Assembly: GCA_018716975.1 (NCBI GenBank)
Contig: DVJE01000012.1
Span: forward strand, 1 to 64,000
Reading direction: 5' to 3'
DNA length: 64,000 bases
Source of the DNA: Candidatus Gallacutalibacter stercoravium
GTDB lineage: Bacteria; Bacillota; Clostridia; Oscillospirales; Acutalibacteraceae
In this document: piece by piece, positions 55,585 to 63,219 of the stretch
Layout of the letters: each line of letters starts with the position of its first letter
Numbering within the stretch: position 1 is the stretch's first letter
The notes under the pieces: generated by a model
Databases searched by the model: none
Seen by the model: only the letters and a program-made list of their open reading frames with translations
Told to the model about the DNA's origin: nothing
Made by a program: the position numbers and the translations under genes

Positions 55585-55794
55585 CTACATGCGCTTCTTT
55601 TGGCGCTCTGCGTAATAGTGTAAATCCTCCGCTGTGCGGATTTCATCGGCGTGGGCGTTGATATCCTCTTGCACCTCTTCGGGCAGCGAGGAAAAATAAT
55701 CCCCCGACACAATATCCTCCGCCAACAGGTAGCTCAACCCGGTCGGCAAGCCGCTGTTATAGCCGTTGTTGAGCAAAAAGCTGGTATTATCCAT
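55585..55794 (-). CDS. Small conserved-looking protein of unknown function
   Basis: 69 residues beginning MDNTSFLLNNGYNSGLPTG, then an acidic helical part (SSLPEEVQEDINAHADEI) and a basic end (RQKKRM). GGGGTGATAAA precedes the ATG. It lies between tag and the T-box leader on the same strand. I do not recognise a named family. Confidence 0.55.
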   Translation of the reverse strand: MDNTSFLLNNGYNSGLPTGLSYLLAEDIVSGDYFSSLPEEVQEDINAHADEIRTAEDLHYYAERQKKRM

Positions 55795-55877
55795 TTTATC
55801 ACCCCTGCGCTAGTTTTTGCACAGAGGCGGCAAATACAACAGGGAAAACCTGTTGCCGCCGTTTACCAAACGGCCGG

Positions 55878-56468
55878 TTATTCTTCCTGCCGGCAAACCT
55901 GCCCCACTTTGAGCAGCTGCGCATAACGGTAGCAGCTTTGCGCATGATCGTTGATGACCCCGCAGGACTGCAAATAGGAATACACGGTAACCGAACCCAA
56001 AAAACGAAAGCCCTCTTTTTTGAGCGCCTTGCTCACTTGGTCAGACAGCGCGTTGCGGGCAACCAGGCCACTTTGATGGCTGGGATACACCATTATTTGG
56101 TTGCCGCTAAAACGCCACAAAAAGCGGTCGAAGGATCCGTTTTCCGCAATAATTTTTTGAAAAGCCCGGGCATTGCCGATTACAGCGTTTATTTTTCGCG
56201 GCGAACGGATCATGCCGTCGGTTTCTAAAATCTCTTGCACCCTGCTTTTATCATAACCGGCTATTTTGTTATAATCAAAATTTTCAAAGCATTGTCGAAA
56301 AATTTCGCGTTTTTGCAGCATCATTTTCCAATTCAGGCCGCATTGCATTACTTCCAGCGTTAAATATTCAAAATGCTTTTGATCGTCGTGCACAGGCACG
56401 CCCCACTCTTCGTCGTGGTAGCGCTGTAAAAGCCCGCCGTCTAAACACCAGCCGCATCGTTCGCACAT
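55878..56468 (-). CDS. tag: DNA-3-methyladenine glycosylase I
   Basis: 196 residues. The start C-E-R-C-G-W and YHDEEWGVPVHDD, LTLEVMQCGLNW and the zinc-site elements (Cys4, His17, distal His/Cys in NDHAQSC) match Tag. It excises 3-methyladenine. It belongs with the ogt and alkD-like genes at 12.8-14.0 kb as a third alkylation repair enzyme in the window. Confidence 0.93.
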   Translation of the reverse strand: MCERCGWCLDGGLLQRYHDEEWGVPVHDDQKHFEYLTLEVMQCGLNWKMMLQKREIFRQCFENFDYNKIAGYDKSRVQEILETDGMIRSPRKINAVIGNARAFQKIIAENGSFDRFLWRFSGNQIMVYPSHQSGLVARNALSDQVSKALKKEGFRFLGSVTVYSYLQSCGVINDHAQSCYRYAQLLKVGQVCRQEE

Positions 56469-56494
56469 GCCCTCGCCGCCCTTCCTTTATCTTG

Positions 56495-57496
56495 TTAGCC
56501 AACCGGCACAATATGCCCTGTATCCGCCGACTGGCGGGCCAACAGGGCAACTTGGGTTTCGTAAAAAGATTCCTCTTGCGAAAAAAGCCCTGAGCCCTTG
56601 CCTTGCAGCGTGTGGATAAAATCCTCAAAAATCAACGGCGGCGTGCGCAAAGGTATGGGCTCCAGCCCGGCATGGTCTTTATTGATCAAATAAACCTGCT
56701 CGCCGCGCACCTCCAGCATCCCTTCTGAGCCCACCACGCGCACACGGTCGTCCCCATGGGTGGGGGCGCTTTCCGGGCGCAGATAATCCGCCTGCACCTG
56801 GGCGGCCACTTCATCCTCCATGGTAAACATGCACATAGCCGTCAGCTCCAAATCGCCCAGATCCCCGCGGTTGCCTGCCCCCAGCCGGGAATGGCGCGCA
56901 TATGCCGTTAAAAATTGCGCCGGGTAAAGATAGCGGATCATATCGATGCCGTGGATGGCAATCCACGGGATAATGCCGCCGAATGTAGAGCGATCGTAGT
57001 AAAAAGGCGCCCGTTTTCCCAACCTGTAGGATTTCTGGCAGTGCAGCATGCGCACCTGCCCCACCGCCTGCTGCTGCATTAAGCAATGGGCGGTGTACAT
57101 CCAAGGATCATAGCGCATGGTCTGCATAGCCCAAACCGTAGCCTTGCTCTGCCGGGCTGCTTGCTTTAGGGTGCGCAGGCCTCCCAGCGTAAGAGCCAAG
57201 GGCTTATCACAATACACATGGATGTTTCGACGCAGGGCGTAGGCCGTTATTTTGTCGTGATCGCAAAACATAGAATCCACCACCAACACGTCGGGCTGGG
57301 CGCGTTCTACCAATTCCATATAATTTGAAAAACGGGGCGGCGCAAGGCGGGCGCGGCGCATGCCTTCTTCCAGCGCCGTTAGATCCTCCCCTGCATAGCT
57401 GGGGCAATAGCCACAATAGGTTTCTTGCGCAAGGCGGGCCGCCGCCTCCACCGCCGTGCCGCCGTGGCCCGCGCCCCCCACAATACCGATTCTCAT
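56495..57496 (-). CDS. Gfo/Idh/MocA family oxidoreductase
   Basis: 333 residues from the ATG at 57496 (AAAGGAG 9 nt upstream). The N-terminal NAD(P) fold starts RIGIVGGAGHGG; the catalytic region is HVYCDKPLALTLGGL (usual E-K-P replaced by D-K-P), with the His in IAIHGIDMIRYLYP. It likely oxidises or reduces a sugar or cyclitol; substrate unknown. The sequence fits the Gfo fold throughout. Confidence 0.87.
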   Translation of the reverse strand: MRIGIVGGAGHGGTAVEAAARLAQETYCGYCPSYAGEDLTALEEGMRRARLAPPRFSNYMELVERAQPDVLVVDSMFCDHDKITAYALRRNIHVYCDKPLALTLGGLRTLKQAARQSKATVWAMQTMRYDPWMYTAHCLMQQQAVGQVRMLHCQKSYRLGKRAPFYYDRSTFGGIIPWIAIHGIDMIRYLYPAQFLTAYARHSRLGAGNRGDLGDLELTAMCMFTMEDEVAAQVQADYLRPESAPTHGDDRVRVVGSEGMLEVRGEQVYLINKDHAGLEPIPLRTPPLIFEDFIHTLQGKGSGLFSQEESFYETQVALLARQSADTGHIVPVG

Positions 57497-58078
57497 TTTG
57501 ATACGCTCCTTTCGCCATAGCATCTATAATTTTTACCAGCCTGCCATTTACACCGGCTGGCTGTCATATCCATCACTTTTGTGCCTTGTGGTAGCTAAAA
57601 CTGCTGCAGATAGTTATATCCTACCGGGAAAAGCAGCCCTATGTAAATAGGAAATTCTGTCAAAGAAGCAGCGGCCTACAGCACTTTTTGCCGCCCGCAC
57701 AAATATGCCGAAACGTGCTAGCCGGGCACCGACATAATAAAGTGCGAAAAAGAGCCGACTCTTTGCCATGGACCATACGAAACTAGAGCGCATGAGCAAC
57801 ACGCTGTGTATATTCGGTCGGGTTTAGATCTGTTTGGACTCGCTGAGCAGAAAAGAACGGGAGCCAACGGGTTTTACCTGTGCGATTGCTAAGCAATCGG
57901 TTAACAAACATTGAAACGGTGCAGGCCGCCTTATATTCACCTTCATCTGCCGCAGTAACCGTAAAAATTGTTTTCCGTAAGCAAACAGTCGCATAGCCGC
58001 AAAATAGCAAAAGCGCGGCCCCACACATATGTGGCAGCTGCGCTTTTTGCATCTTTTATTCTATTTTCTGCTAGCCCA
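57497..58078. other. Long intergenic region without a clear gene
   Basis: 582 bp. A hairpin AAAGAG-CCGA-CTCTTT (57749-57764) with T-run on the minus strand and a terminator at 58009-58047 are visible. Open frames here have no recognisable motifs or ribosome-binding sites. Confidence 0.4.
58009..58047 (-). terminator. Terminator of the TIM-barrel isomerase gene
   Basis: AAAAGCGC (58009-58016) pairs with GCGCTTTT (58040-58047), with an inner CCACA/TGTGG stem; TTTTGC follows on the minus strand. It is 32 bp beyond the stop. Confidence 0.7.
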
Positions 58079-58936
58079 TTAGCCCATCAAACGGTTGAGA
58101 AAATCTACCGCCAAACGGATATCCGCCTCGGGCTGATCGCCTACCTCGCGCTCAATGGTTAAAAAGCCCTTGTACCCCACTTCGTTTAACGCTTTGAGAT
58201 AATTGGGGAAGTCCACATCCCCTTCTCCTAAAGGTAACTCGATAAAGGCTTTGCCCTCGCGAATATTCTCTTCAATATCATTGGCCGGAACCATGCCGTA
58301 CAACACCTCGGGATCTTTAACAAGCAACCTGCGGCCGTCTTTTGCATGGGTATGTACGATATAATCTTTGAGCGTGTGCACCGCCTGCACCGGATCATCG
58401 CCGGTTACCATCACCAGATTGGCCGGATCCAGATTCACCGCCACGCCGGTGGAATGCAGGGCGTCTAAAAATCCCTTTAAGGTTGCGGCGGGTTCCGGGC
58501 CGGTTTCAATGGCAAAATGAGCCTGCACTTGATCGGCATATTGGCTCAGTTGAAAACAAGCCTCCTGCATCACCTTATAACGCTCATGTTCTTTATTGCC
58601 GGGCACCACACCGATATGCGTTGTAACGATATCGGTTTCCAAATCCTTTGCCAAATCCAAAATGCGCTTGGAGCGCTCCACCCGCTGGGCGTTTTGCTCG
58701 GGGTGCACAAAACCGCCGCCGCCCAAATCACCGCACAAAGCAGATATAACCAGCCCGTTGGATTTTACCATATCCAAAAATTCGCGGCGCTTTTGCGCTG
58801 TCATATTCTCAGGCGCCATATCGCCCTGCACAGCATACACCTGAATACCTGTTGCACCCACCTCGGCGGCCTTCTTCACCGCTTCGGCCATGGGGAGCTT
58901 AAAACTGTCTACCATAACGCCTATGGGAAAACGCAT
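58079..58936 (-). CDS. Sugar phosphate isomerase/epimerase-like TIM-barrel protein
   Basis: 285 residues of the xylose isomerase-like AP endonuclease 2 fold: [42 protein letters not shown] with a metal-binding Glu, [21 protein letters not shown] and the last Glu in [10 protein letters not shown]. Such proteins act with Gfo/Idh oxidoreductases in inositol or keto-sugar metabolism, and two of these lie nearby. Substrate unknown. Confidence 0.87.
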   Translation of the reverse strand: MRFPIGVMVDSFKLPMAEAVKKAAEVGATGIQVYAVQGDMAPENMTAQKRREFLDMVKSNGLVISALCGDLGGGGFVHPEQNAQRVERSKRILDLAKDLETDIVTTHIGVVPGNKEHERYKVMQEACFQLSQYADQVQAHFAIETGPEPAATLKGFLDALHSTGVAVNLDPANLVMVTGDDPVQAVHTLKDYIVHTHAKDGRRLLVKDPEVLYGMVPANDIEENIREGKAFIELPLGEGDVDFPNYLKALNEVGYKGFLTIEREVGDQPEADIRLAVDFLNRLMG

Positions 58937-59073
58937 TTGTCATACCCCTTCCTAAATCGTTTTACTTGGGTTTGATTGCCTTTTGCCGTTGCCCCTATCT
59001 TATCCCGAAACAACAAAAAAGTAAATGGCGCCGGGCAAAATTCTTTTGCCAACCGGTTATTTTAGCCAAAAAC

Positions 59074-59107
59074 AACAGCGCAGCGGAAAGGGGCCCACTG
59101 CGCTGTT
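59074..59107 (-). terminator. Terminator of trxA
   Basis: AACAGCGCAG (59074-59083) is the perfect complement of CTGCGCTGTT (59098-59107); on the minus strand GTTTTTGG follows. Confidence 0.75.
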
Positions 59108-59132
59108 AGGCAAAGCATCTGTTCTGCCAGCC

Positions 59133-59450
59133 TTAATCTTTTTCCACCATACGCAAAATAGCGGCTTTTGGCTGCACGCCCACGCTGGAGGAAACCACTT
59201 TGCCGTCTTTCATAACCACCAGGGTGGGAATGCTCATTACGCCAAACTGTTGGGCAAGCTCAGGCTCTTTATCCACATTTACCTTGCACACCTTCAAGTT
59301 GCCCTCCTGCTCCTGGGCGATTTCGTCCACCACGGGCGAAAGCATACGGCAGGGGCCGCACCAATCGGCCCAAAAGTCGATTAACACTTTATCTTGAGCC
59401 TGCAGCACCTCTTGGCTGAAATTCTGTTTGCCTAATTCAACGATTTTCAT
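59133..59450 (-). CDS. trxA: Thioredoxin
   Basis: 105 residues, standard size. The active site is FWADWCGPC (Cys31, Cys34), followed by cis-Pro in SIPTLVVMKDG. It reduces protein disulfides in the cytoplasm. It lies 40 bp after the CcdA-TlpA fusion gene, so the two, with the Rrf2 gene upstream, likely form a redox operon. Confidence 0.96.
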   Translation of the reverse strand: MKIVELGKQNFSQEVLQAQDKVLIDFWADWCGPCRMLSPVVDEIAQEQEGNLKVCKVNVDKEPELAQQFGVMSIPTLVVMKDGKVVSSSVGVQPKAAILRMVEKD

Positions 59451-59490
59451 GTGTAAATACCTCCTTATTGGTTTATCCTTTTTATATTTG

Positions 59491-60819
59491 TTAGCCAGGG
59501 TCGGCTTCTAGAGTTTGACGGACGATGTTTTCCATAATATCCGCCGTCAACATGCCGCTGATATACCCATAGACGTTGCCTTGCCTGTCTATCATAAACG
59601 TAGTGGGAAAAGCGCTTACCAAATAGTTGCGAAACACTTCGCCGGTGGTATCCATCAACACCGGGTATGTGTAGCCGTTGGAGGAGAGAAAGGCCTCTAC
59701 CTCCTCTTGCGGCACATCGGCGTTGCCGGGCGAATCCCCGGTGCGGGGGTTCGCCACCCCCAGTACCACCACATCGCCCTCGTTGTAGCCGTATCGCTCA
59801 TACAACGCTTGAATATCGGGCATTTCGTTTTGGCACGGCCCGCACCAGGTTGCCCAAAAATTCAAGAACACAACCTTGCCGCGGTAATCCTCTAATTGAT
59901 GCCGCACGCCGTTTTGATCCACCAAGTCAAACGCCGGGGCAGCAGAGGCCGAGCTGCTTTCATCAGGTGTTTCTGCTGAAGAGGCCGCATCGCCTTGCGC
60001 GGCGGATGCCGGGTCGCCGGCTGTACCCTCGGGCGTTTCGCCTGTTTGAGAAGAGGATGCCGAAGACGGGGGCGCACCCCCGCCAAAGCTGGAAAGGTAG
60101 CCCGTTATGCCGTTCATCCACCCGGTTATCATCATGATGCCCATCAGGATAAGCAGCACGCCGCCTATCTTTACGGTATAGCGTACCACCTTTTGATGCC
60201 TTTTAAACAGGTTCAGCAGCCCGCCGGTAAACAATCCCAGTGCTAAAAAGGGCAGCACAAAACCCAAGGTATATACGCCGATAAGTCCAAACCCCGCCGC
60301 CGCAGACTGGGCGGAGGAAGCCATAAGCAAAACGCTGGCCAACACCGGCCCCACGCAGGGCGACCAAGCAAAACTAAAAACAAAGCCGAACAGCAGCGCC
60401 ACCCATGGGCTCATGGCCACCCTGGTCAATTTTTCCAAATGAAAGGGAAGCCGCCGCTCCTTGCCCAAAACGCCGGAGCCAAACACCCCCAGCTGATACA
60501 GGCCGAACAGGATGATAATTACCCCGCCGATGGCGGCAAACAACGCCCGGTTGCCTGCAAAGAAACGGCCAACCGCCGTAAACCCCATGCCCAGCACGGC
60601 AAAAGCAAAACTGACCCCCAGCACAAAGCAAAAGGTGTTTATCAGCACCTTGCCCCGGCGGTAACGCACCGTTCCGTCCGCCTCCACCGATTGGGCGCCG
60701 CCCGCCAAATAGCCGATATAAAGCGGCACCATGGGGAAAACGCAGGGGGAGAAAAAGCTCAGCAATCCTTGCACAAAAACGGTAATCGCCGGTACGCCGG
60801 CGTCAAGCGAAAGTCCCAT
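59491..60819 (-). CDS. CcdA-TlpA fusion: membrane electron transporter with extracytoplasmic thioredoxin domain
   Basis: 442 residues. Residues 1 to about 235 form the CcdA/DsbD-type membrane domain with FFSPCVFPMVPLYIGYLAG and a second cysteine motif FAWSPCVGPVLA. A low-complexity Ser/Ala/Glu/Pro linker (about 248-305) leads to a TlpA/ResA-like domain with VFLNFWATWCGPCQNEMP. Electrons from cytoplasmic thioredoxin would pass to the outside domain within one polypeptide. Start ATG with GGGAGGG 5 nt upstream. The intact cysteines support function. Confidence 0.92.
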   Translation of the reverse strand: MGLSLDAGVPAITVFVQGLLSFFSPCVFPMVPLYIGYLAGGAQSVEADGTVRYRRGKVLINTFCFVLGVSFAFAVLGMGFTAVGRFFAGNRALFAAIGGVIIILFGLYQLGVFGSGVLGKERRLPFHLEKLTRVAMSPWVALLFGFVFSFAWSPCVGPVLASVLLMASSAQSAAAGFGLIGVYTLGFVLPFLALGLFTGGLLNLFKRHQKVVRYTVKIGGVLLILMGIMMITGWMNGITGYLSSFGGGAPPSSASSSQTGETPEGTAGDPASAAQGDAASSAETPDESSSASAAPAFDLVDQNGVRHQLEDYRGKVVFLNFWATWCGPCQNEMPDIQALYERYGYNEGDVVVLGVANPRTGDSPGNADVPQEEVEAFLSSNGYTYPVLMDTTGEVFRNYLVSAFPTTFMIDRQGNVYGYISGMLTADIMENIVRQTLEADPG

Positions 60820-60925
60820 AAATCCCTCCCAGCTAAGGCAACGGCCTGCATGCGGCGCAATGCCTTATGATAAAAGCGGCCCGTTTTGGTTTAGCAGCAG
60901 CTTTGTACGCAAACTATTTTTTCCA

Positions 60926-61342
60926 TCATTTGCCTGCAAACAGCCTTTTATCCATATCGGCTACGGTAATGCCGGCCAGCCGCTGCTTGCACAGAGCGTC
61001 AAGCTCATCATATAGGCCGTCCATCACTTCGCCCATACCCAAGGCAATGAGGCAATCTTTATCCATGCCGCCGCTGCTCCAAGAGCACTGCACAAAGCGT
61101 ATGCCCAGCGCCTCGCTTATCTGCTGCAAGGTCACCTCGCCGGATCCTTTGCAAAAAGAGTATCCTCCCTCAATCCCCTCTTTCGTATGCACCAGCCCGG
61201 CCTTTTTTAGCTTGGCCATCACCTTGCGCACCCGTGCGGGATTGGTGCAAATGTTTTCACCTAACTTTTCACTAGACAGGCAGCCGCCTTTGCGGTATAA
61301 AAATACCAAGGCGTGCACCGCCACGCTGAAATCACTGGTCAA
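60926..61342 (-). CDS. Rrf2 family transcriptional regulator
   Basis: 138 residues. The N-terminal winged helix (SDFSVAVHALVFLYRKGGCLSSEKL) and EGIEGGYSFCKGSGEVTL wing are typical. Several cysteines in the second half (VQCSW, KDCLIALG, ALCKQ) could hold an iron-sulfur cluster or sense thiols. It probably controls its own promoter and the divergent flavodoxin gene through the inverted repeat at 61392-61443. The CcdA-TlpA and trxA genes lie downstream. Confidence 0.9.
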   Translation of the reverse strand: MTSDFSVAVHALVFLYRKGGCLSSEKLGENICTNPARVRKVMAKLKKAGLVHTKEGIEGGYSFCKGSGEVTLQQISEALGIRFVQCSWSSGGMDKDCLIALGMGEVMDGLYDELDALCKQRLAGITVADMDKRLFAGK

Positions 61343-61391
61343 CCGGCGTCCCTCCTTTGGCCCGGGCGTAGCCGCGCCGCCAAATCGCCAT

Positions 61392-61453
61392 AAACTGTAA
61401 TTAAATTAATTTCATTTTACTGTTATTATAATAATTACAGTTTGTGCTGTCAA
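61392..61453. promoter_or_regulatory. Rrf2 operator with overlapping divergent promoters
   Basis: AAACTGTAATTA (61392-61403) is a perfect inverted repeat of TAATTACAGTTT (61432-61443), 28 bp apart. Leftward: TTGACA (61448-61453), 17 bp, TATAAT (61425-61430) for the Rrf2 gene. A rightward TATAAT (61427-61432) overlaps it and would serve the flavodoxin gene. Binding by the Rrf2 protein is inferred from position. Confidence 0.75.
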
Positions 61454-61504
61454 GTGTCTTATATTAATTTTTTCAAGATATATTTGCAACAGGAGGCCTT
61501 TTTG

Positions 61505-62053
61505 ATGTGCATCGCGTCCTATTCCATTGTTTACAGCAGCCGCACCGGCAATACCGCTTTGTTGGCCCGGCGGATTTTGGATAACCTGCCCGCCGGGCAG
61601 CGCCGATACTTTGGCCCGCCTTGCCCTGCTGCCTGTTGCGCGCCGCTGCTGTTCGTGGGCTTTTGGGTATATAACGGCGGCTGCGATCCGGCCACACAAA
61701 CCTTCTTATCTCAGCTGCACGGCAAACAGGTGGTGTTGTTCGGCACGGCTGGGTTGGGCGGGTTTCGCGGCTTTACCGGTTACCCGGACTATTGCGCCGC
61801 CGTACTCCGGCGGGTAAAATCCGGCCTTGCCGGTGATAACCATGTGCCGGGTTCTTTTTTGTGCCAAGGAAAGATTCCCCTTTCTGTGGGGGAATGGTAT
61901 AAATCCCAACTACAAAGCGATCCCCACAACGCTGTATATCGTGCCATGATAGAAAACTTTAAAGAGGCCCAAAGCCACCCAAACCAGGCGGATTTTGCAG
62001 CGCTTGACCGCTGGCTGCGCAATCTGTTGCCGGCGTTAAAACTTCCTTTTTAA
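61505..62053 (+). CDS. Flavodoxin family protein
   Basis: 182 residues from the ATG at 61505 (AGGAGG 8 nt upstream). The FMN phosphate loop is VYSSRTGNTALL (about 8-19), followed by VGFWVYNGGCDP and VVLFGTAGLGG. It resembles the flavodoxins found beside bilirubin reductase (BilS-like), but no such reductase gene is here. It is divergent from the Rrf2 gene and likely under its control. Confidence 0.85.
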   Translation: MCIASYSIVYSSRTGNTALLARRILDNLPAGQRRYFGPPCPAACCAPLLFVGFWVYNGGCDPATQTFLSQLHGKQVVLFGTAGLGGFRGFTGYPDYCAAVLRRVKSGLAGDNHVPGSFLCQGKIPLSVGEWYKSQLQSDPHNAVYRAMIENFKEAQSHPNQADFAALDRWLRNLLPALKLPF

Positions 62054-62087
62054 ATGCCGGCCGCCGTTTTGGCCGTAAAAAAGATAA

Positions 62088-62114
62088 AAGCGGCGGGAAC
62101 GCGCCCCGCCGCTT
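62088..62114 (+). terminator. Terminator of the flavodoxin gene
   Basis: AAGCGGCGGG/CCCGCCGCTT, 10-bp perfect stem with a 7-nt loop, followed by GCTTTAC. Confidence 0.6.
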
Positions 62115-62174
62115 GCTTTACAATTGCCGAATTGCTAAACTATGGGTACAAATGAAATAACAGGAGAGATGGCG

Positions 62175-62567
62175 ATGAAGCATCAAGTTAAGGTAACCGT
62201 CATTGATAAAAAGTTATATCCAGAATTGCAGCGGCAATATTGCGCTGACCAAAATGCGGGCGCTTGCCCCTGCTACAATATCGGCGATGAATTTGTTTTT
62301 GAGCGGGACGGCGAGAAGGACGACTTTTGGCATATGGGGCTCAACACATTAACAAAAACCAACGGCGACCCCAACACAGTTGCCGGCGGCCCCAAAATGC
62401 CCCATTGTTCAGAAGCATGGGATGCAATTGCCCGTTATATCTACACAGGGCTACAGGGCGGCTCCATCATGAAAGGCTGGATGAAAGAAGAAAACACGAT
62501 GATTACCTGTTGTTCAGACGGCACAAGGCCGGTCATCTTTAAAATTGAGCGAATGGATATAGAATAA
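62175..62567 (+). CDS. TIGR04076 family protein
   Basis: 130 residues from the ATG at 62175 (AGGAG 8 nt upstream). KVTVIDKKLYPELQRQYC, GACPCYNIGDEFVF, MPHCSEAWDAIARYIY and GLQGG match the small TIGR04076 family, with conserved cysteines that may bind metal. Function unknown. It is 25 bp upstream of the GNAT gene, probably cotranscribed. Confidence 0.75.
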   Translation: MKHQVKVTVIDKKLYPELQRQYCADQNAGACPCYNIGDEFVFERDGEKDDFWHMGLNTLTKTNGDPNTVAGGPKMPHCSEAWDAIARYIYTGLQGGSIMKGWMKEENTMITCCSDGTRPVIFKIERMDIE

Positions 62568-62592
62568 GCCGGATAAAGCGGAGCTGGATAAA

Positions 62593-63054
62593 ATGGAGAT
62601 AAAACAAATTACAGATGGCTTGAAAAAACAAAATATAACAAGGCTTATCTTGGAATCCCTTCCGGAATGGTTCGGGATACCCGATGCAAGAGAAGAATAT
62701 ATTGCAGAAAGCGGCAATAAAATATTCTTTTGCGCGTTTGATAATGATAAACCTTTGGGATTCCTGTATTTGAAAGAAACCGGCAAAGATACTGTGGAAT
62801 TATATGCCATGGGTGTTTTAAAGGAGTTTCACCGGCGGGGTATCGGCCGGCAATTATTCAACCGCGCAAAGGAAGAGGCTAGTAAACAGGGTTATTCTTT
62901 TATGCAGGTTAAAACCGTGCAAATGGGAAGGTATGCGGAATACGACAGAACAAATAAGTTTTATCTCTCTCTGGGTTTTCAGGAATTTGAAGTATTTCCC
63001 ACCTTGTGGGATGAATGGAACCCTTGTCAGATATATATTATGAGCTTGCGGTAG
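62593..63054 (+). CDS. GNAT family N-acetyltransferase
   Basis: 153 residues. Motif A MGVLKEFHRRGIGRQLFNRA (about 77-96) and the C-terminal FYLSLGFQEFEVFPTLWDEWNPC are those of GNAT enzymes. The substrate is unknown. Its codons are visibly richer in A and T than those of neighbouring genes (many AAA, ATA, TTA), which hints at recent acquisition together with the TIGR04076 gene. Confidence 0.87.
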   Translation: MEIKQITDGLKKQNITRLILESLPEWFGIPDAREEYIAESGNKIFFCAFDNDKPLGFLYLKETGKDTVELYAMGVLKEFHRRGIGRQLFNRAKEEASKQGYSFMQVKTVQMGRYAEYDRTNKFYLSLGFQEFEVFPTLWDEWNPCQIYIMSLR

Positions 63055-63190
63055 CTTTCTGTTTGTGGAAAAATACGGTCGTCAAGCCATCTTGCGCTCG
63101 CGTGGCTGAAAAAACACCGGTTTCAGCCATCCGCTAGAAAGAAAGCATGATGATCTCATACGCCATTAACAGTAATATTTTCGTGCCTGT

Positions 63191-63219
63191 GGATGCCCCG
63201 CTAAGGGCATCCATTTTTT
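63191..63219 (+). terminator. Terminator of the TIGR04076-GNAT unit
   Basis: GGATGCCC-CGCTAA-GGGCATCC (63191-63212) followed by ATTTTTT on the plus strand. It also lies at the 3' end of the convergent oxidoreductase gene. Confidence 0.75.

Noticed and set aside
57783-58052. A 90-codon leftward frame in the long gap
   Set aside because: No ribosome-binding site, overlaps the terminator at 58009-58047 and shows no recognisable motif.
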